A stretch of DNA of 64,000 nt from Amblyomma americanum (Eukaryota > Arthropoda > Arachnida > Ixodida > Ixodidae). This document shows positions 1 through 10,637 of the stretch, one piece after another; position 1 is the first letter of the stretch; every line of letters begins with the position of its first letter. The stretch covers positions 153,891,868 through 153,955,867 of the forward strand of contig NC_135502.1 of assembly GCF_052857255.1 (NCBI RefSeq), read 5' to 3'. Position numbers and translations under genes: made by a program. The notes below the pieces were generated by a model. That model made no database searches. It was given only the letters and a program-made list of their open reading frames with translations, and had not been told where the DNA came from.

Positions 1-327
1 ATGACACCATGGGTGTTTTCTGGCGACCTGACTCTTCTAGCGACAATACCTGGAAGTCGCGGTGTGACGTCACCTGAGAGCACCACTATAAAACAAGCAC
101 CTCACCGGTTCGTATTCTGTGGGCACGATGGACGCGGACTGGCAATGACGCCTACGAGGACCTTGTTCTGCGTTCTGCAGGGAAATTTCCTGATCGGCGC
201 ATCTCCAGCAACGAGCGCCGTCACGTGCAGGGATAGAAGCGATATCGTCGGCGTTTATCAACTTCGTCCGGATTACAATGTTGACCAGATGACAGCATTG
301 TTATATTCTCGGGACCTGGCTCTTCTA

Positions 328-348
328 GCGACACCACCTGGTAGTCGC
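328..348 (+). other. Conserved short hairpin next to the CRE palindrome (representative)
   Basis: GCGAC at 328-332 pairs with GTCGC at 344-348. ACC at 333-335 can pair with GGT at 340-342, leaving the loop ACCT and one bulged A at 343. The unit thus has an eight-pair GC-rich stem ending 4 bases before GTGACGTCAC. The same sequence is present in most W, Ly and Lw head monomers. The variant at 1188-1208 (and 6648-6668) changes the inner bases but still gives a seven-pair stem, GCGACAA with TTGTCGC. P-head monomers keep only the five outer pairs. Function is unknown. Confidence 0.45.
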
Positions 349-574
349 GGTGTGACGTCACCTGAGACCACCAATATACACGAAGCACGTCACCGGTTCG
401 TATTCTGTGGGCACGATGGACGCGGACTGGCAATGACGCTATCGAGGGCCTTGTTCTGCGTTCTGCAGGGCATTTTCCTGATCGGCGCATCTACAGCAAC
501 GAGCGCCTACTCATGCTGGGATAGAAGCTATATCGTCGCCGTTTCTCAACTTCGTCCGGAATTTAGTTGACCAG

Positions 575-860
575 ATGACAGCATGGTTATTTTCTGGCGA
601 CCTGGCTCTTCTAGCGACACCACCTGGTAGTCGCGGTGTGACGTCAACTGAGACCACCAATATACACGAAGCACGTCATCTGTTCGTATTGGGTGAGCAC
701 GATGGACGCGAACTGGCAATGACGCTATCGAGGGCCTTGTTCTGCGTTCTGCAGGGCATTTTCCTGATCGGCGCATCTACAGCAACGAGCGCCTACACAT
801 GCTGGGATAGATGCTATATCGTCGCCGTTTATCAACTTCGTCCGCAATTTAGTTGACCAG
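575..860 (+). repeat. Representative 286 bp monomer (two-base-shorter class)
   Basis: This unit ends in CAATTTAGTTGACCAG where the 288 bp class has GATTACACTGTTGACCAG, so it is two bases shorter. A second 286 bp form ends GATTACAGTTGACCAG, for example at 2589-2874 and 3451-3736. Both forms shift the frame and place a TGA (in AGTTGACC) in the otherwise open plus-strand frame. Most of the long open frames in the window end at such a unit. The 286 bp class occurs throughout the array, which shows that monomer length is not held to a multiple of three. Confidence 0.9.
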
Positions 861-1211
861 ATGACAGCATGGTTATTTTCTGGCGACCTGGCTCTTCTAG
901 CGACACCACCTGGTAGTCGCGGTGTGACGTCACCTTAGAGCACCACTTTAAAAGAAGCACCTCACCGGTCCGTATTCGGTGGGCACGATGAACGCGGACT
1001 GGCAATGACGCCTACGAGGACCTTGTTCTGCGTTCTGCCGGGTAATTTCCTGATCGGCGCATCTCCAGCAACGAGCGCCTACACGTGCGAGGATAGAAGC
1101 GATATCCTCGGCGTTTATCAACTTCGTCCGGATTACACTGTTGACCTGATGACAGCACTGTAATTTTCTCGTGACCGGGCTCTTCTAGCGACAAGACCTG
1201 GTTGTCGCGGT

Positions 1212-2870
1212 GTGACGTCACCTGAGACCACCAATATACAAGAAGCACCTCACCGGTTCGTATTCTGTGGGCACGATGGACGCGGACTGGCAATGACGCT
1301 AACGACGACCTTGTTCTGCGTTCTGCAGCGCATATTCCAGATCGGCGCATCTACAGCAACGAGCGCCTACACATGTGGGGATAGGAGCGATATCGTCGGC
1401 GTTTATAAACTTCGTCCGGATTACACGGTTGACCAGATAACAGCATGGTTATTTTGTGGCGACCTGGCTCTTCTAGCGACACCACCTGGTAGTCGTGGTC
1501 TGCCGCCACCCAAGAAAACCACTATAAAAGAAGCACCTCAGCGGTTCGTCTTCTGTGAATACGATGGACGCGGACTGGCAATGACGCAAACGAGGACCTT
1601 GTTCTGCGTTATGCAGGGCATTTTCCAGATCGGCGCATCTACAGCAACGAGTGCCTACACGTGCGGGGATAGAAGCGATATCGTCGGCGTTTATCGACTT
1701 CTTCCGGATTACACTGTTGACCACATGACAGCATGGTTATTTTCTGGCGACCTGGCTCTTCTAGTGACACCACCTGGTAGTCGCGGTGTGACGTCACCTG
1801 AGACCACCAATATACAAGAAGCACCTCACCGGTTCGTATTCTGTGGGCACGATGGACGCGGACTGACAATAACGCTAAAGAGGAGCTTGTTCTGCGTTCT
1901 TCAGGGCATTTTCCAGATCGGTGCATCTACAGCAACGAGCGGCTACACGTGCGGGGATAGAAGCGATATCGTTGGCGTTTATAAACTTCGTCCGGATTAC
2001 ACTGTTGACCAGATGACACCATGGGTGTTTTCTAGCGACCTGACTCTTCTAGCGACAATACCTGGAAGTCGCGGTGTGACGTCACCTGAGAGCACCACTA
2101 TAAAACAAGCACCTCACCGGTTCGTATTCTGTGGGCACGATGGACGCGGACTGGCAATGACGCCTACGAGGACCTTGTTCTGCGTTCTGCAGGGCAATTT
2201 CCTGATCGGCGCATCTCCAGCAACGAGCGCCCTCACGTGCAGGGATAGAAGCGATATCGTCGGCGTTTATCAACTTCGTTCGGATTACACTGTTGACCAG
2301 ATGACAGCATTGTTATTTTCTTGGTACCTGGAACTTCTAGCGACACCACCTGGTAGTCGCGGTGTGACGTCACCTGAGAGCACCACTATAAAACAAGCAC
2401 CTCACCGGTTCGTATTCTGTGGGCACGATGGACGCGGACTGGCAATGACGCCTACGAGGACCTTGTTCTGCGTTCTGCAGGGCAATTTCCTGATCGGCGC
2501 ATCTCCAGCAACGAGCGCCCTCACGTGCAGGGATAGAAGCGATATCGTCGGCGTTTATCAACTTCGTTCGGATTACACTGTTGACCAGATGACAGCATTG
2601 TTATTTTCTTGGTACCTGGAACTTCTAGCGACACCACCTGGTAGTCGCGGTGTGACGTCACTTGAGACCACCAATATACAAGAAGCACGTCACCGGTTCG
2701 TATTCAGTGGGCACGATGGACGCGGACTGGCAATGACGCTAACGAGGACCTTGTTCTGCGTTCTGCAGGGCATTTTCCTTATCGGCGCATATACAGCAAC
2801 GAGCGCCTACACATGCTGGGATAGAAGCGATATCGTCGGCGTTTATCAACTTCGTCCGGATTACAGTTGA
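1212..2870 (+). other. Satellite-derived open frame (552 codons), not supported as a gene
   Basis: This frame spans most of monomer 1149 and units 1437 to 2589. Its nominal start is the GTG inside the CRE palindrome, not an ATG, and the upstream boundary is a TAA at 1161 in the head of unit 1149 (CTGTAATTTTC). It stops at the 286 bp unit ending at 2874. The equivalent region at 6177-7754 (525 codons) has different ends and has lost monomers, so the length of the supposed protein is not conserved between near-identical copies. Confidence 0.83.
2013..2300 (+). repeat. Representative 288 bp monomer (P head, TATAAAA subtype)
   Basis: This unit illustrates the in-frame 288 bp class, equal to 96 codons. 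It starts ATGACACCATGGGTG, the P head, whose hairpin region reads GCGACAATACCTGG. It carries the CRE palindrome, then the TATAAAACAAGC form of the AT-rich element, and ends in GATTACACTGTTGACCAG. By eye it contains about 24 CpG dinucleotides. P-head units recur at 1, 4313, 7185, 8624, 9200, 10638, 12647, 16665, 18674, 20971, 22980, 30732 and 32741, and none was seen after 33 kb. The P head therefore marks the left and central part of the array. Confidence 0.9.
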
Positions 2871-4312
2871 CCAGATGACAGCATGGTTATTTTCTGGCGA
2901 CCTGGCTCTTCTAGCGACACCACCTGGTAGTCGCGGTGTGACGTCACCTGAGACCACCAATATATAAGAAGCACCTCATCGGTTCGTATTCTGTGGGTAC
3001 GATTGACGCAGACTGGCAATGACGCTAACGAGGACCTTGTTCTGCGTTATGCAGGGCATTAACCAGATCGGCGCATCTACAGAATCGAGTGCCTACACGT
3101 GCGGGGATAGAAGCGATATCGTCGACGTTTATCAACTTCGTCCGGATTACACTGTTGACCAGATGACAGCATTGTTATATTCTCGGGACCTGGCTCTTCT
3201 AGCGACACCACCTGGTAGTCGCGGTGTGACGTCACCTGAGACCACCAATATACAAGAAGCACCTCACCGGTTCGTATTCTGTGGGCACGATGGACGCGGA
3301 CTGGCAATAACGCTAAAGAGGACCTTGTTCTGCGTTCTTCAGGGCATTTTCCAGATCGGCGTATCTACAGCAACGAGCGCCTACACGTGCGGGGATAGAA
3401 GCGATATCGTCGGCGTTTATCAACTTCGTCCGAATTACACTGTTGACCACATGACAGCATGGTTATTTTCTGGCGACCTGGCTCTTCTAGCGACACCACC
3501 TGGTAGTCGCGGTGTGACGTCACCTGAGACCACCAATATACAAGATGCACCTCACCGGTTCGTATTCTGTGGGCACGATGGACGCGGACTGGCAATAACG
3601 CTAAAGAGGACCTTGTTCTGCGTTCTTCAGGGCATTTTCCAGATCGGCGCATCTACAGCAACGAGCGGCTACACGTGCGGGGATAGAAGCGATATCGTCG
3701 GCGTTTATCAACTTCGTCCGGATTACAGTTGACCAGATGACAGCATGGTTATTTTCTGGCGACCTGGCTCTTCTAGCGACACCACCTGGTAGTCGCGGTG
3801 TGACGTCACCTGAGACCATCAATATACAAGAAGCACCTCATCGGTTCGCATTCTGTGGGTACGATTGATGCGGACTGGCAATGACGCAAACGAGGACCTT
3901 GTTCTGCGTTATGCAGGGCATTTTCCAGATCGGCGCATCTACAGCAACGAGTGCCTACACGTGCGGGGATAGAAGCTATATCGTCGACGTTAATCAACTT
4001 CGTCCGGATTACACTGTTGACCAGGTGACAGCATTGTTATATTCTCGGGACCTGGCTCTTCTAGCGACACCACCTGGTAGTCGCGGTGTGACGTCACCTG
4101 AGACCACCAATATACAAGAAGCACCTCACCGGTTCGTATTCTGTGGGCACGATGGACGCGGACTGGCAATAACGCTAAAGAGGAGCTTGTTCTGCGTTCT
4201 TCAGGGCATTTTCCAGATCGGCGCATCTACAGCAACGAGCGGCTACACGTGTGGGGATAGAAGCGATATCGTTGGCGTTTATAAACTTCGTCCGGATTAC
4301 ACTGTTGACCAG

Positions 4313-6608
4313 ATGACACCATGGGTGTTTTCTGGCGACCTGACTCTTCTAGCGACAATACCTGGAAGTCGCGGTGTGACGTCACCTGAGAGCACCACTA
4401 TAAAACAAGCACCTCACCGGTTCGTATTCTGTGGGCACGATGGACGCGGACTGGCAATGACGCCTACGAGGACCTTGTTCTGCGTTCTGCAGGGAAATTT
4501 CCTGATCGGCGCATCTCCAGCAACGAGCGCCGTCACGTGCAGGGATAGAAGCGATATCGTCGGCGTTTATCAACTTCGTCCGGATTACAATGTTGACCAG
4601 ATGACAGCATTGTTATATTCTCGGGACCTGGCTCTTCTAGCGACACCACCTGGTAGTCGCGGTGTGACGTCACCTGAGACCACCAATATACACGAAGCAC
4701 GTCACCGGTTCGTATTCTGTGGGCACGATGGACGCGGACTGGCAATGACGCTATCGAGGGCCTTGTTCTGCGTTCTGCAGGGCATTTTCCTGATCGGCGC
4801 ATCTACAGCAACGAGCGCCTACTCATGCTGGGATAGAAGCTATATCGTCGCCGTTTCTCAACTTCGTCCGGAATTTAGTTGACCAGATGACAGCATGGTT
4901 ATTTTCTGGCGACCTGGCTCGTCTAGCGACACCACCTGGTAGTCGCGGTGTGACGTCAACTGAGACCACCAATATACACGAAGCACGTCATCGGTTCGTA
5001 TTGGGTGAGCACGATGGACGCGAACTGGCAATCACGCTATCGAGGGCCTTGTTCTGCGTTCTGCAGGGCATTTTCCTGATCGGCGCATCTACAGCAACGA
5101 GCGCCTACACATGCTGGGATAGATGCTATATCGTCGCCGTTTATCAACTTCGTCCGCAATTTAGTTGACCAGATGACAGCATGGTTATTTTCTGGCGACC
5201 TGGCTCTTCTAGCGACACCACCTGGTAGTCGCGGTGTGACGTCACCTTAGAGCACCACTTTAAAAGAAGCACCTCACCGGTCCGTATTCTGTGGGCACGA
5301 TGGACGGGGACTGGCAATGACGCCTACGAGGACCTTGTTCTGCGTTCTGCAGGGCAATTTCCTGATTGGCGCTTCTGCAGCAACGAGCGCCTACACGTGC
5401 GGGGATAGAATCGATATCGTCGGCGTTTATCAACTTCGTCCGGATTACACTGTTGACCAGATGACAGCATGGTTATTTTCTGGCGACCTGGCTCTTCTAG
5501 CGACACCACCTGGTAGTCGCTATGTGACGTCACCCAAGAACACCACATTTAAAGAAGCACCTCATTGGTTTGTATTCGGTGGGAACGATGGACGCGGACT
5601 GGCAATGACGCTATCGAGGGCCTTGTTCTGCGTTCTGCAGGGCATTTTCCTGATCGGCGCATCTACAGCAACGAGCGCCTACTCATGCTGGGATAGAAGC
5701 TATATCGTCGCCGTTTATCAACTTCGTCCGGAATTTAGTTGACCAGATGACAGCATGGTTATTTTCTGGCGACCTGGCTCTTCTAGCGACACCACCTGGT
5801 AGTCGCGGTGTGACGTCAACTGAGACCACCAATATACACGAAGCACGTCATCGGTTCGTATTGGGTGAGCACGATGGACGCGAACTGGCAATGACGCTAT
5901 CGAGGGCCTTGTTCTGCGTTCTGCAGGGCATTTTCCTGATCGGCGCATCTACAGCAACGAGCGCCTACACATGCTGGGATAGATGCTATATCGTCGCCGT
6001 TTATCAACTTCGTCCGCAATTTAGTTGACCAGATGACAGCATGGTTATTTTCTGGCGACCTGGCTCTTCTAGCGACACCACCTGGTAGTCGCGGTGTGAC
6101 GTCACCTTAGAGCACCACTTTAAAAGAAGCACCTCACCGGTCCGTATTCTGTGGGCACGATGGACGGGGACTGGCAATGACGCCTACGAGGACCTTGTTC
6201 TGCGTTCTGCAGGGCAATTTCCTGATTGGCGCTTCTGCAGCAACGAGCGCCTACACGTGCGGGGATAGAAGCGATATCGTCGGCGTTTATCAACTTCGTC
6301 CGGATTACACTGTTGACCAGATGACAGCATGGTTATTTTCTGGCGACCTGGCTCTTCTAGCGACACCACCTGGTAGTCGCTATGTGACGTCACCCAAGAA
6401 CACCACTATAAAAGAAGCACCTCACTGGTTTGTATTCGGTGGGCACGATGGACGCGGACTGGCAATGACGCCTACGAGGACCTTGTTCTGCGTTCTGCAG
6501 GGTAATTTCCTGATCGGCGCATCTCCAGCAACGAGCGCCTACACGTGCGTGGATAGAAGCGATATCGTCGGCGTTTATCAACTTCGTCCGGATTACACTG
6601 TTGACCTG
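4313..6608 (+). repeat. Second copy of the left block start plus extra 4-monomer segment
   Basis: The segment 4313-about 5270 repeats 1-about 960 at offset 4312. After about 6430 the match to the first block resumes at offset 5460. The difference, 1148 bp, equals four monomers, present here and absent from 1-4312. Within this segment 4887-5746 and 5747-6606 are a three-monomer tandem duplication (offset 860 bp). The two copies differ most in the middle monomer pair at 5173 and 5461. No gene is seen. Confidence 0.82.
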
Positions 6609-7754
6609 ATGACAGCACTGTTATTTTCTCGTGACCGGGCTCTTCTAGCGACAAGACCTGGTTGTCGCGGTGTGACGTCACCTGAGACCACCAATATACA
6701 AGAAGCACCTCACCGGTTCGTATTCTGTGGGCACGATGGACGCGGACTGGCAATGACGCTAACGACGACCTTGTTCTGCGTTCTGCAGGGCATATTCCAG
6801 ATCGGCGCATCTACAGCAACGAGCGCCTACACATGTGGGGATAGGAGCGATATCGTCGGCGTTTATAAACTTCGTCCGGATTACACGGTTGACCAGATAA
6901 CAGCATGGTTATTTTGTGGCGACCTGGCCCTTCTAGCGACACCACCTGGTAGTCGTGGTCTGCCGCCACCCAAGAAAACCACTATAAAAGAAGCACCTCA
7001 GCGGTTCGTCTTCTGTGAATACGATGGACGCGGACTGGCAATGACGCAAACGAGGACCTTGTTCTGCGTTATGCAGGGCATTTTCCAGATCGGCGCATCT
7101 ACAGCAACGAGCGGCTACACGTGCGGGGATAGAAGCGATATCGTTGGCGTTTATAAACTTCGTCCGGATTACACTGTTGACCAGATGACACCATGGGTGT
7201 TTTCTAGCGACCTGACTCTTCTAGCGACAATACCTGGAAGTCGCGGTGTGACGTCACCTGAGAGCACCACTATAAAACAAGCACCTCACCGGTTCGTATT
7301 CTGTGGGCACGATGGACGCGGACTGGCAATGACGCCTACGAGGACCTTGTTCTGCGTTCTGCAGGGCAATTTCCTGATCGGCGCATCTCCAGCAACGAGC
7401 GCCCTCACGTGCAGGGATAGAAGCGATATCGTCGGCGTTTATCAACTTCGTTCGGATTACACTGTTGACCAGATGACAGCATTGTTATTTTCTTGGTACC
7501 TGGAACTTCTAGCGACACCACCTGGTAGTCGCGGTGTGACGTCACTTGAGACCACCAATATACAAGAAGCACGTCACCGGTTCGTATTCTATGGGCACGA
7601 TGGACGCGGACTGGCAATGACGCCAACGAGGACCTTGTTCTGCGTTCTGCAGGGCATTTTCCTTATCGGCGCATCTACAGCAACGAGCGCCTACACATGC
7701 TGGGATAGAAGCGATATCTTCGGCGTTTATCAACTTCGTCCGGATTACAGTTGA
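6177..7754 (+). other. Satellite-derived open frame (525 codons), not supported as a gene
   Basis: The frame begins at the ATG of GGCAATGACGCC in unit 6033 and continues through 6321, 6609, 6897, 7185 and 7473, stopping in the 286 bp end. It is the counterpart of 1212-2870, but it opens earlier because unit 6321 has CCCAAGAAC rather than CCTTAGAGC and unit 6609 has CTGTTATTTTC rather than CTGTAATTTTC. Single-base stop gain or loss between copies of the same block is what unselected sequence shows. Confidence 0.83.
6385..6414 (+). promoter_or_regulatory. Promoter-like CRE plus TATA module in a representative monomer
   Basis: TGACGTCA, the consensus binding site of CREB/ATF family factors, lies at 6385-6392 and TATAAAAG at 6407-6414, with 14 bases between them. 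The same pair is at 65-72 and 87-93 in the first monomer and recurs in most units of the TATAAAA subtypes. The match and spacing are direct observations. That it drives transcription is inference: I see no clear initiator about 30 bases downstream and no gene behind it. If active, it would give satellite RNA rather than an mRNA. Confidence 0.3.
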
Positions 7755-10637
7755 CCAGATGACAGCATTGTTATTTTCTTGGGACCTGGCCCTTCTAGCG
7801 ACACCACCTGGTAGTCGTGGTGTGACGTCACTTGAGACCACCAATATACAAGAAGCACGTCACCGGTTCGTATTCTGTGGGCACAATGGACGCGGACTGG
7901 CAATGACGCTAACGAGGACCTTGTTCTGCGTTCTGCAGGGCATTTTCCTGATCGGCGCATCTACTGCAACGAGCGCCTACACATGCTGGGATAGAAGCGA
8001 TATCGTCGGCGTTTATCAACTTCGTCCGGATTACAGTTGACCAGATGACAGCATTGTTATATTCTCGGGACCTGGCTCTTCTAGCGACACCACCTGGTAG
8101 TCGCGGTGTGACGTCACCTGAGACCACCAATATACAAGAAGCACCTCGCCGGTTCGTATTCTGTGGGCACGATGGACGCGGACTGGCAATAACGCTAAAG
8201 AAGAGGACCTTGTTCTGCGTTCTTCAGGGCATTTTCCAGATCGGCGTATCTACAGCAACGAGCGCCTACACGTGCGGGGATAGAAGCGATATCGTCGGCG
8301 TTTATCAACTTCTTCCGGATTACACTGTTGACCACATGACAGCATGGTTATTTTCTGGCGACCTGGCTCTTCTAGCGACACCACCTGGTAGTCGCGGTGT
8401 GACGTCACCTGAGACCGCCAATATACAAGAAGCACCTCACCGGTTCGTATTCTGTGGGCACGATGGACGCGGACTGGCAATGACGCTAACGAGGACCTTG
8501 TTCTGCGTTCTGCAGGGCATTTTCCTGATCGGCGCATCTACTGCAACGAGCGCCTACACATGCTGGGATAGAAGCGATATCGTCGGCGTTTATAAACTTC
8601 GTCCGGATTACACTGTTGACCAGATGACACCATGGGTGTTTTCTAGCGACCTGACTCTTCTAGCGACAATACCTGGAAGTCGCGGTGTGACGTCACCTGA
8701 GAGCACCACTATAAAACAAGCACCTCACCGGTTCGTATTCTGTGGGCACGATGGACGCGGACTGGCAATGACGCCTACGAGGACCTTGTTCTGCGTTCTG
8801 CAGGGCAATTTCCTGATCGGCGTATCTACAGCAACGAGCGCCTACACGTGCGGGGATAGAAGCGATATCGTCGGCGTTTATCAACTTCTTCCGGATTACA
8901 CTGTTGACCACATGACAGCATGGTTATTTTCTGGCGACCTGGCTCTTCTAGCGACACCACCTGGTAGTCGCGGTGTGACGTCACCTGAGACCGCCAATAT
9001 ACAAGAAGCACCTCACCGGTTCGTATTCTGTGGGCACGATGGACGCGGACTGACAATAACGCTAAAGAGGAGCTTGTTCTGCGTTCTTCAGGGCATTTTC
9101 CAGATCGGTGCATCTACAGCAACGAGCGGCTACACGTGCGGGGATAGAAGCGATATCGTTGGCGTTTATAAACTTCGTCCGGATTACACTGTTGACCAGA
9201 TGACACCATGGGTGTTTTCTAGCGACCTGACTCTTCTAGCGACAATACCTGGAAGTCGCGGTGTGACGTCACCTGAGAGCACCACTATAAAACAAGCACC
9301 TCACCGGTTCGTATTCTGTGGGCACGATGGACGCGGACTGGCAATGACGCCTACGAGGACCTTGTTCTGCGTTCTGCAGGGCAATTTCCTGATCGGCGCA
9401 TCTCCAGCAACGAGCGCCCTCACGTGCAGGGATAGAAGCGATATCGTCGGCGTTTATCAACTTCGTTCGGATTACACTGTTGACCAGATGACAGCATTGT
9501 TATTTTCTTGGTACCTGGCCCTTCTAGCGACACCACCTGGTAGTCGCGGTGTGACGTCACTTGAGACCACCAATATACAAGAAGCACGTCACCGGTTCGT
9601 ATTCTGTGGGCACGATGGACGCGGACTGGCAATGACGCTAACGAGGACCTTGTTCTGCGTTCTGCAGGGCATTTTCCTTATCGGCGCATATACAGCAACG
9701 AGCGCCTACACATGCTGGGATAGAAGCGATATCGTCGGCGTTTATCAACTTCGTCCGGATTACAGTTGACCAGATGACAGCATGGTTATTTTCTGGCGAC
9801 CTGGCTCTTCTAGCGACACCACCTGGTAGTCGCGGTGTGACGTCACCTGAGACCACCAATATATAAGAAGCACCTCATCGGTTCGTATTCTGTGGGTACG
9901 ATTGACGCGGACTGGCAATGACGCTAACGAGGACCTTGTTCTGCGTTATGCAGGGCATTAACCAGATCGGCGCATCTACAGAAACGAGTGCCTACACGTG
10001 CGGGGATAGAAGCGATATCGTCGACGTTTATCAACTTCGTCCGGATTACACTGTTGACCAGATGACAGCATTGTTATATTCTCGGGACCTGGCTCTTCTA
10101 GCGACACCACCTGGTAGTCGCGGTGTGACGTCACCTGAGACCACCAATATACAAGAAGCACCTCACCGGTTCGTATTCTGTGGGCACGATGGACGCGGAC
10201 TGGCAATAACGCTAAAGAGGACCTTGTTCTGCGTTCTTCAGGGCATTTTCCAGATCGGCGTATCTACAGCAACGAGCGCCTACACGTGCGGGGATAGAAG
10301 CGATATCGTCGGCGTTTATCAACTTCGTCCGGATTACACTGTTGACCACATGACAGCATGGTTATTTTCTGGCGACCTGGCTCTTCTAGCGACACCACCT
10401 GGTAGTCGCGGTGTGACGTCACCTGAGACCACCAATATACAAGATGCACCTCACCGGTTCGTATTCTGTGGGCACGATGGACGCGGACTGGCAATAACGC
10501 TAAAGAGGACCTTGTTGTGCGTTCTTCAGGGCATTTTCCAGATCGGCGCATCTACAGCAACGAGCGGCTACACGTGCGGGGATAGAAGCGATATCGTTGG
10601 CGTTTATAAACTTCGTCCGGATTACACTGTTGACCAG
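6609..10637 (+). repeat. Chimeric re-use of left block monomers (24-monomer offset)
   Basis: Units 6609 and 6897 match 1149 and 1437 (offset 5460). The unit at 6897 then switches to the tail of the monomer at 1725, so two monomers are fused into one. Units 7185 and 7473 match 2013 and 2589. Units 9488, 9774, 10062 and 10350 match 2589, 2875, 3163 and 3451 at offset 6899 bp (24 monomers). The unit at 8045 is 291 bp because of an extra AAG in GCTAAAGAAGAGG near 8200, a three-base slip that keeps the frame. P-head and W-head units alternate at 8336, 8624, 8912 and 9200. Confidence 0.8.
8045..9769 (+). other. Longest satellite-derived open frame (574 codons), not supported as a gene
   Basis: The frame runs through six consecutive monomers (8045, 8336, 8624, 8912, 9200 and 9488) and stops at TGA in the 286 bp unit's ACAGTTGACC. 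Its product would be six imperfect 96-residue repeats. It is open only because these units are 288 bp (or 291 bp after a three-base insertion) and belong to subtypes without in-frame stops. The differences between repeats that I inspected by eye change the amino acid (for example Gln/Leu, Gly/Trp, Asp/Tyr and Gln/Lys at fixed positions). There is no distinct 5' or 3' sequence around it. I treat it as a by-product of the repeat period. Confidence 0.85.

Larger units (their letters stand above)
1..4312 (+). repeat. 15-monomer block, first copy of the left higher-order unit
   Basis: This block holds monomers 1-15, with starts at 1, 289, 575, 861, 1149, 1437, 1725, 2013, 2301, 2589, 2875, 3163, 3451, 3737 and 4025. 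Bases 1-570 translate to the same 189 residues as 4313-4882, giving an offset of 4312 bp (15 units). The monomer at 861 looks chimeric: its head matches 6033 and its tail matches 6321. The monomer at 2301 combines the head of 2589 with the body of 2013, so it is probably a local duplication product. No gene is supported here. The open frame at 1212-2870 is satellite sequence. Confidence 0.85.

Noticed and set aside
8195..8212. In-frame AAG insertion as a sign of selection for frame
   Set aside because: It is one case. Many one- and two-base indels elsewhere ignore the frame, so a simple AAG slip is enough.
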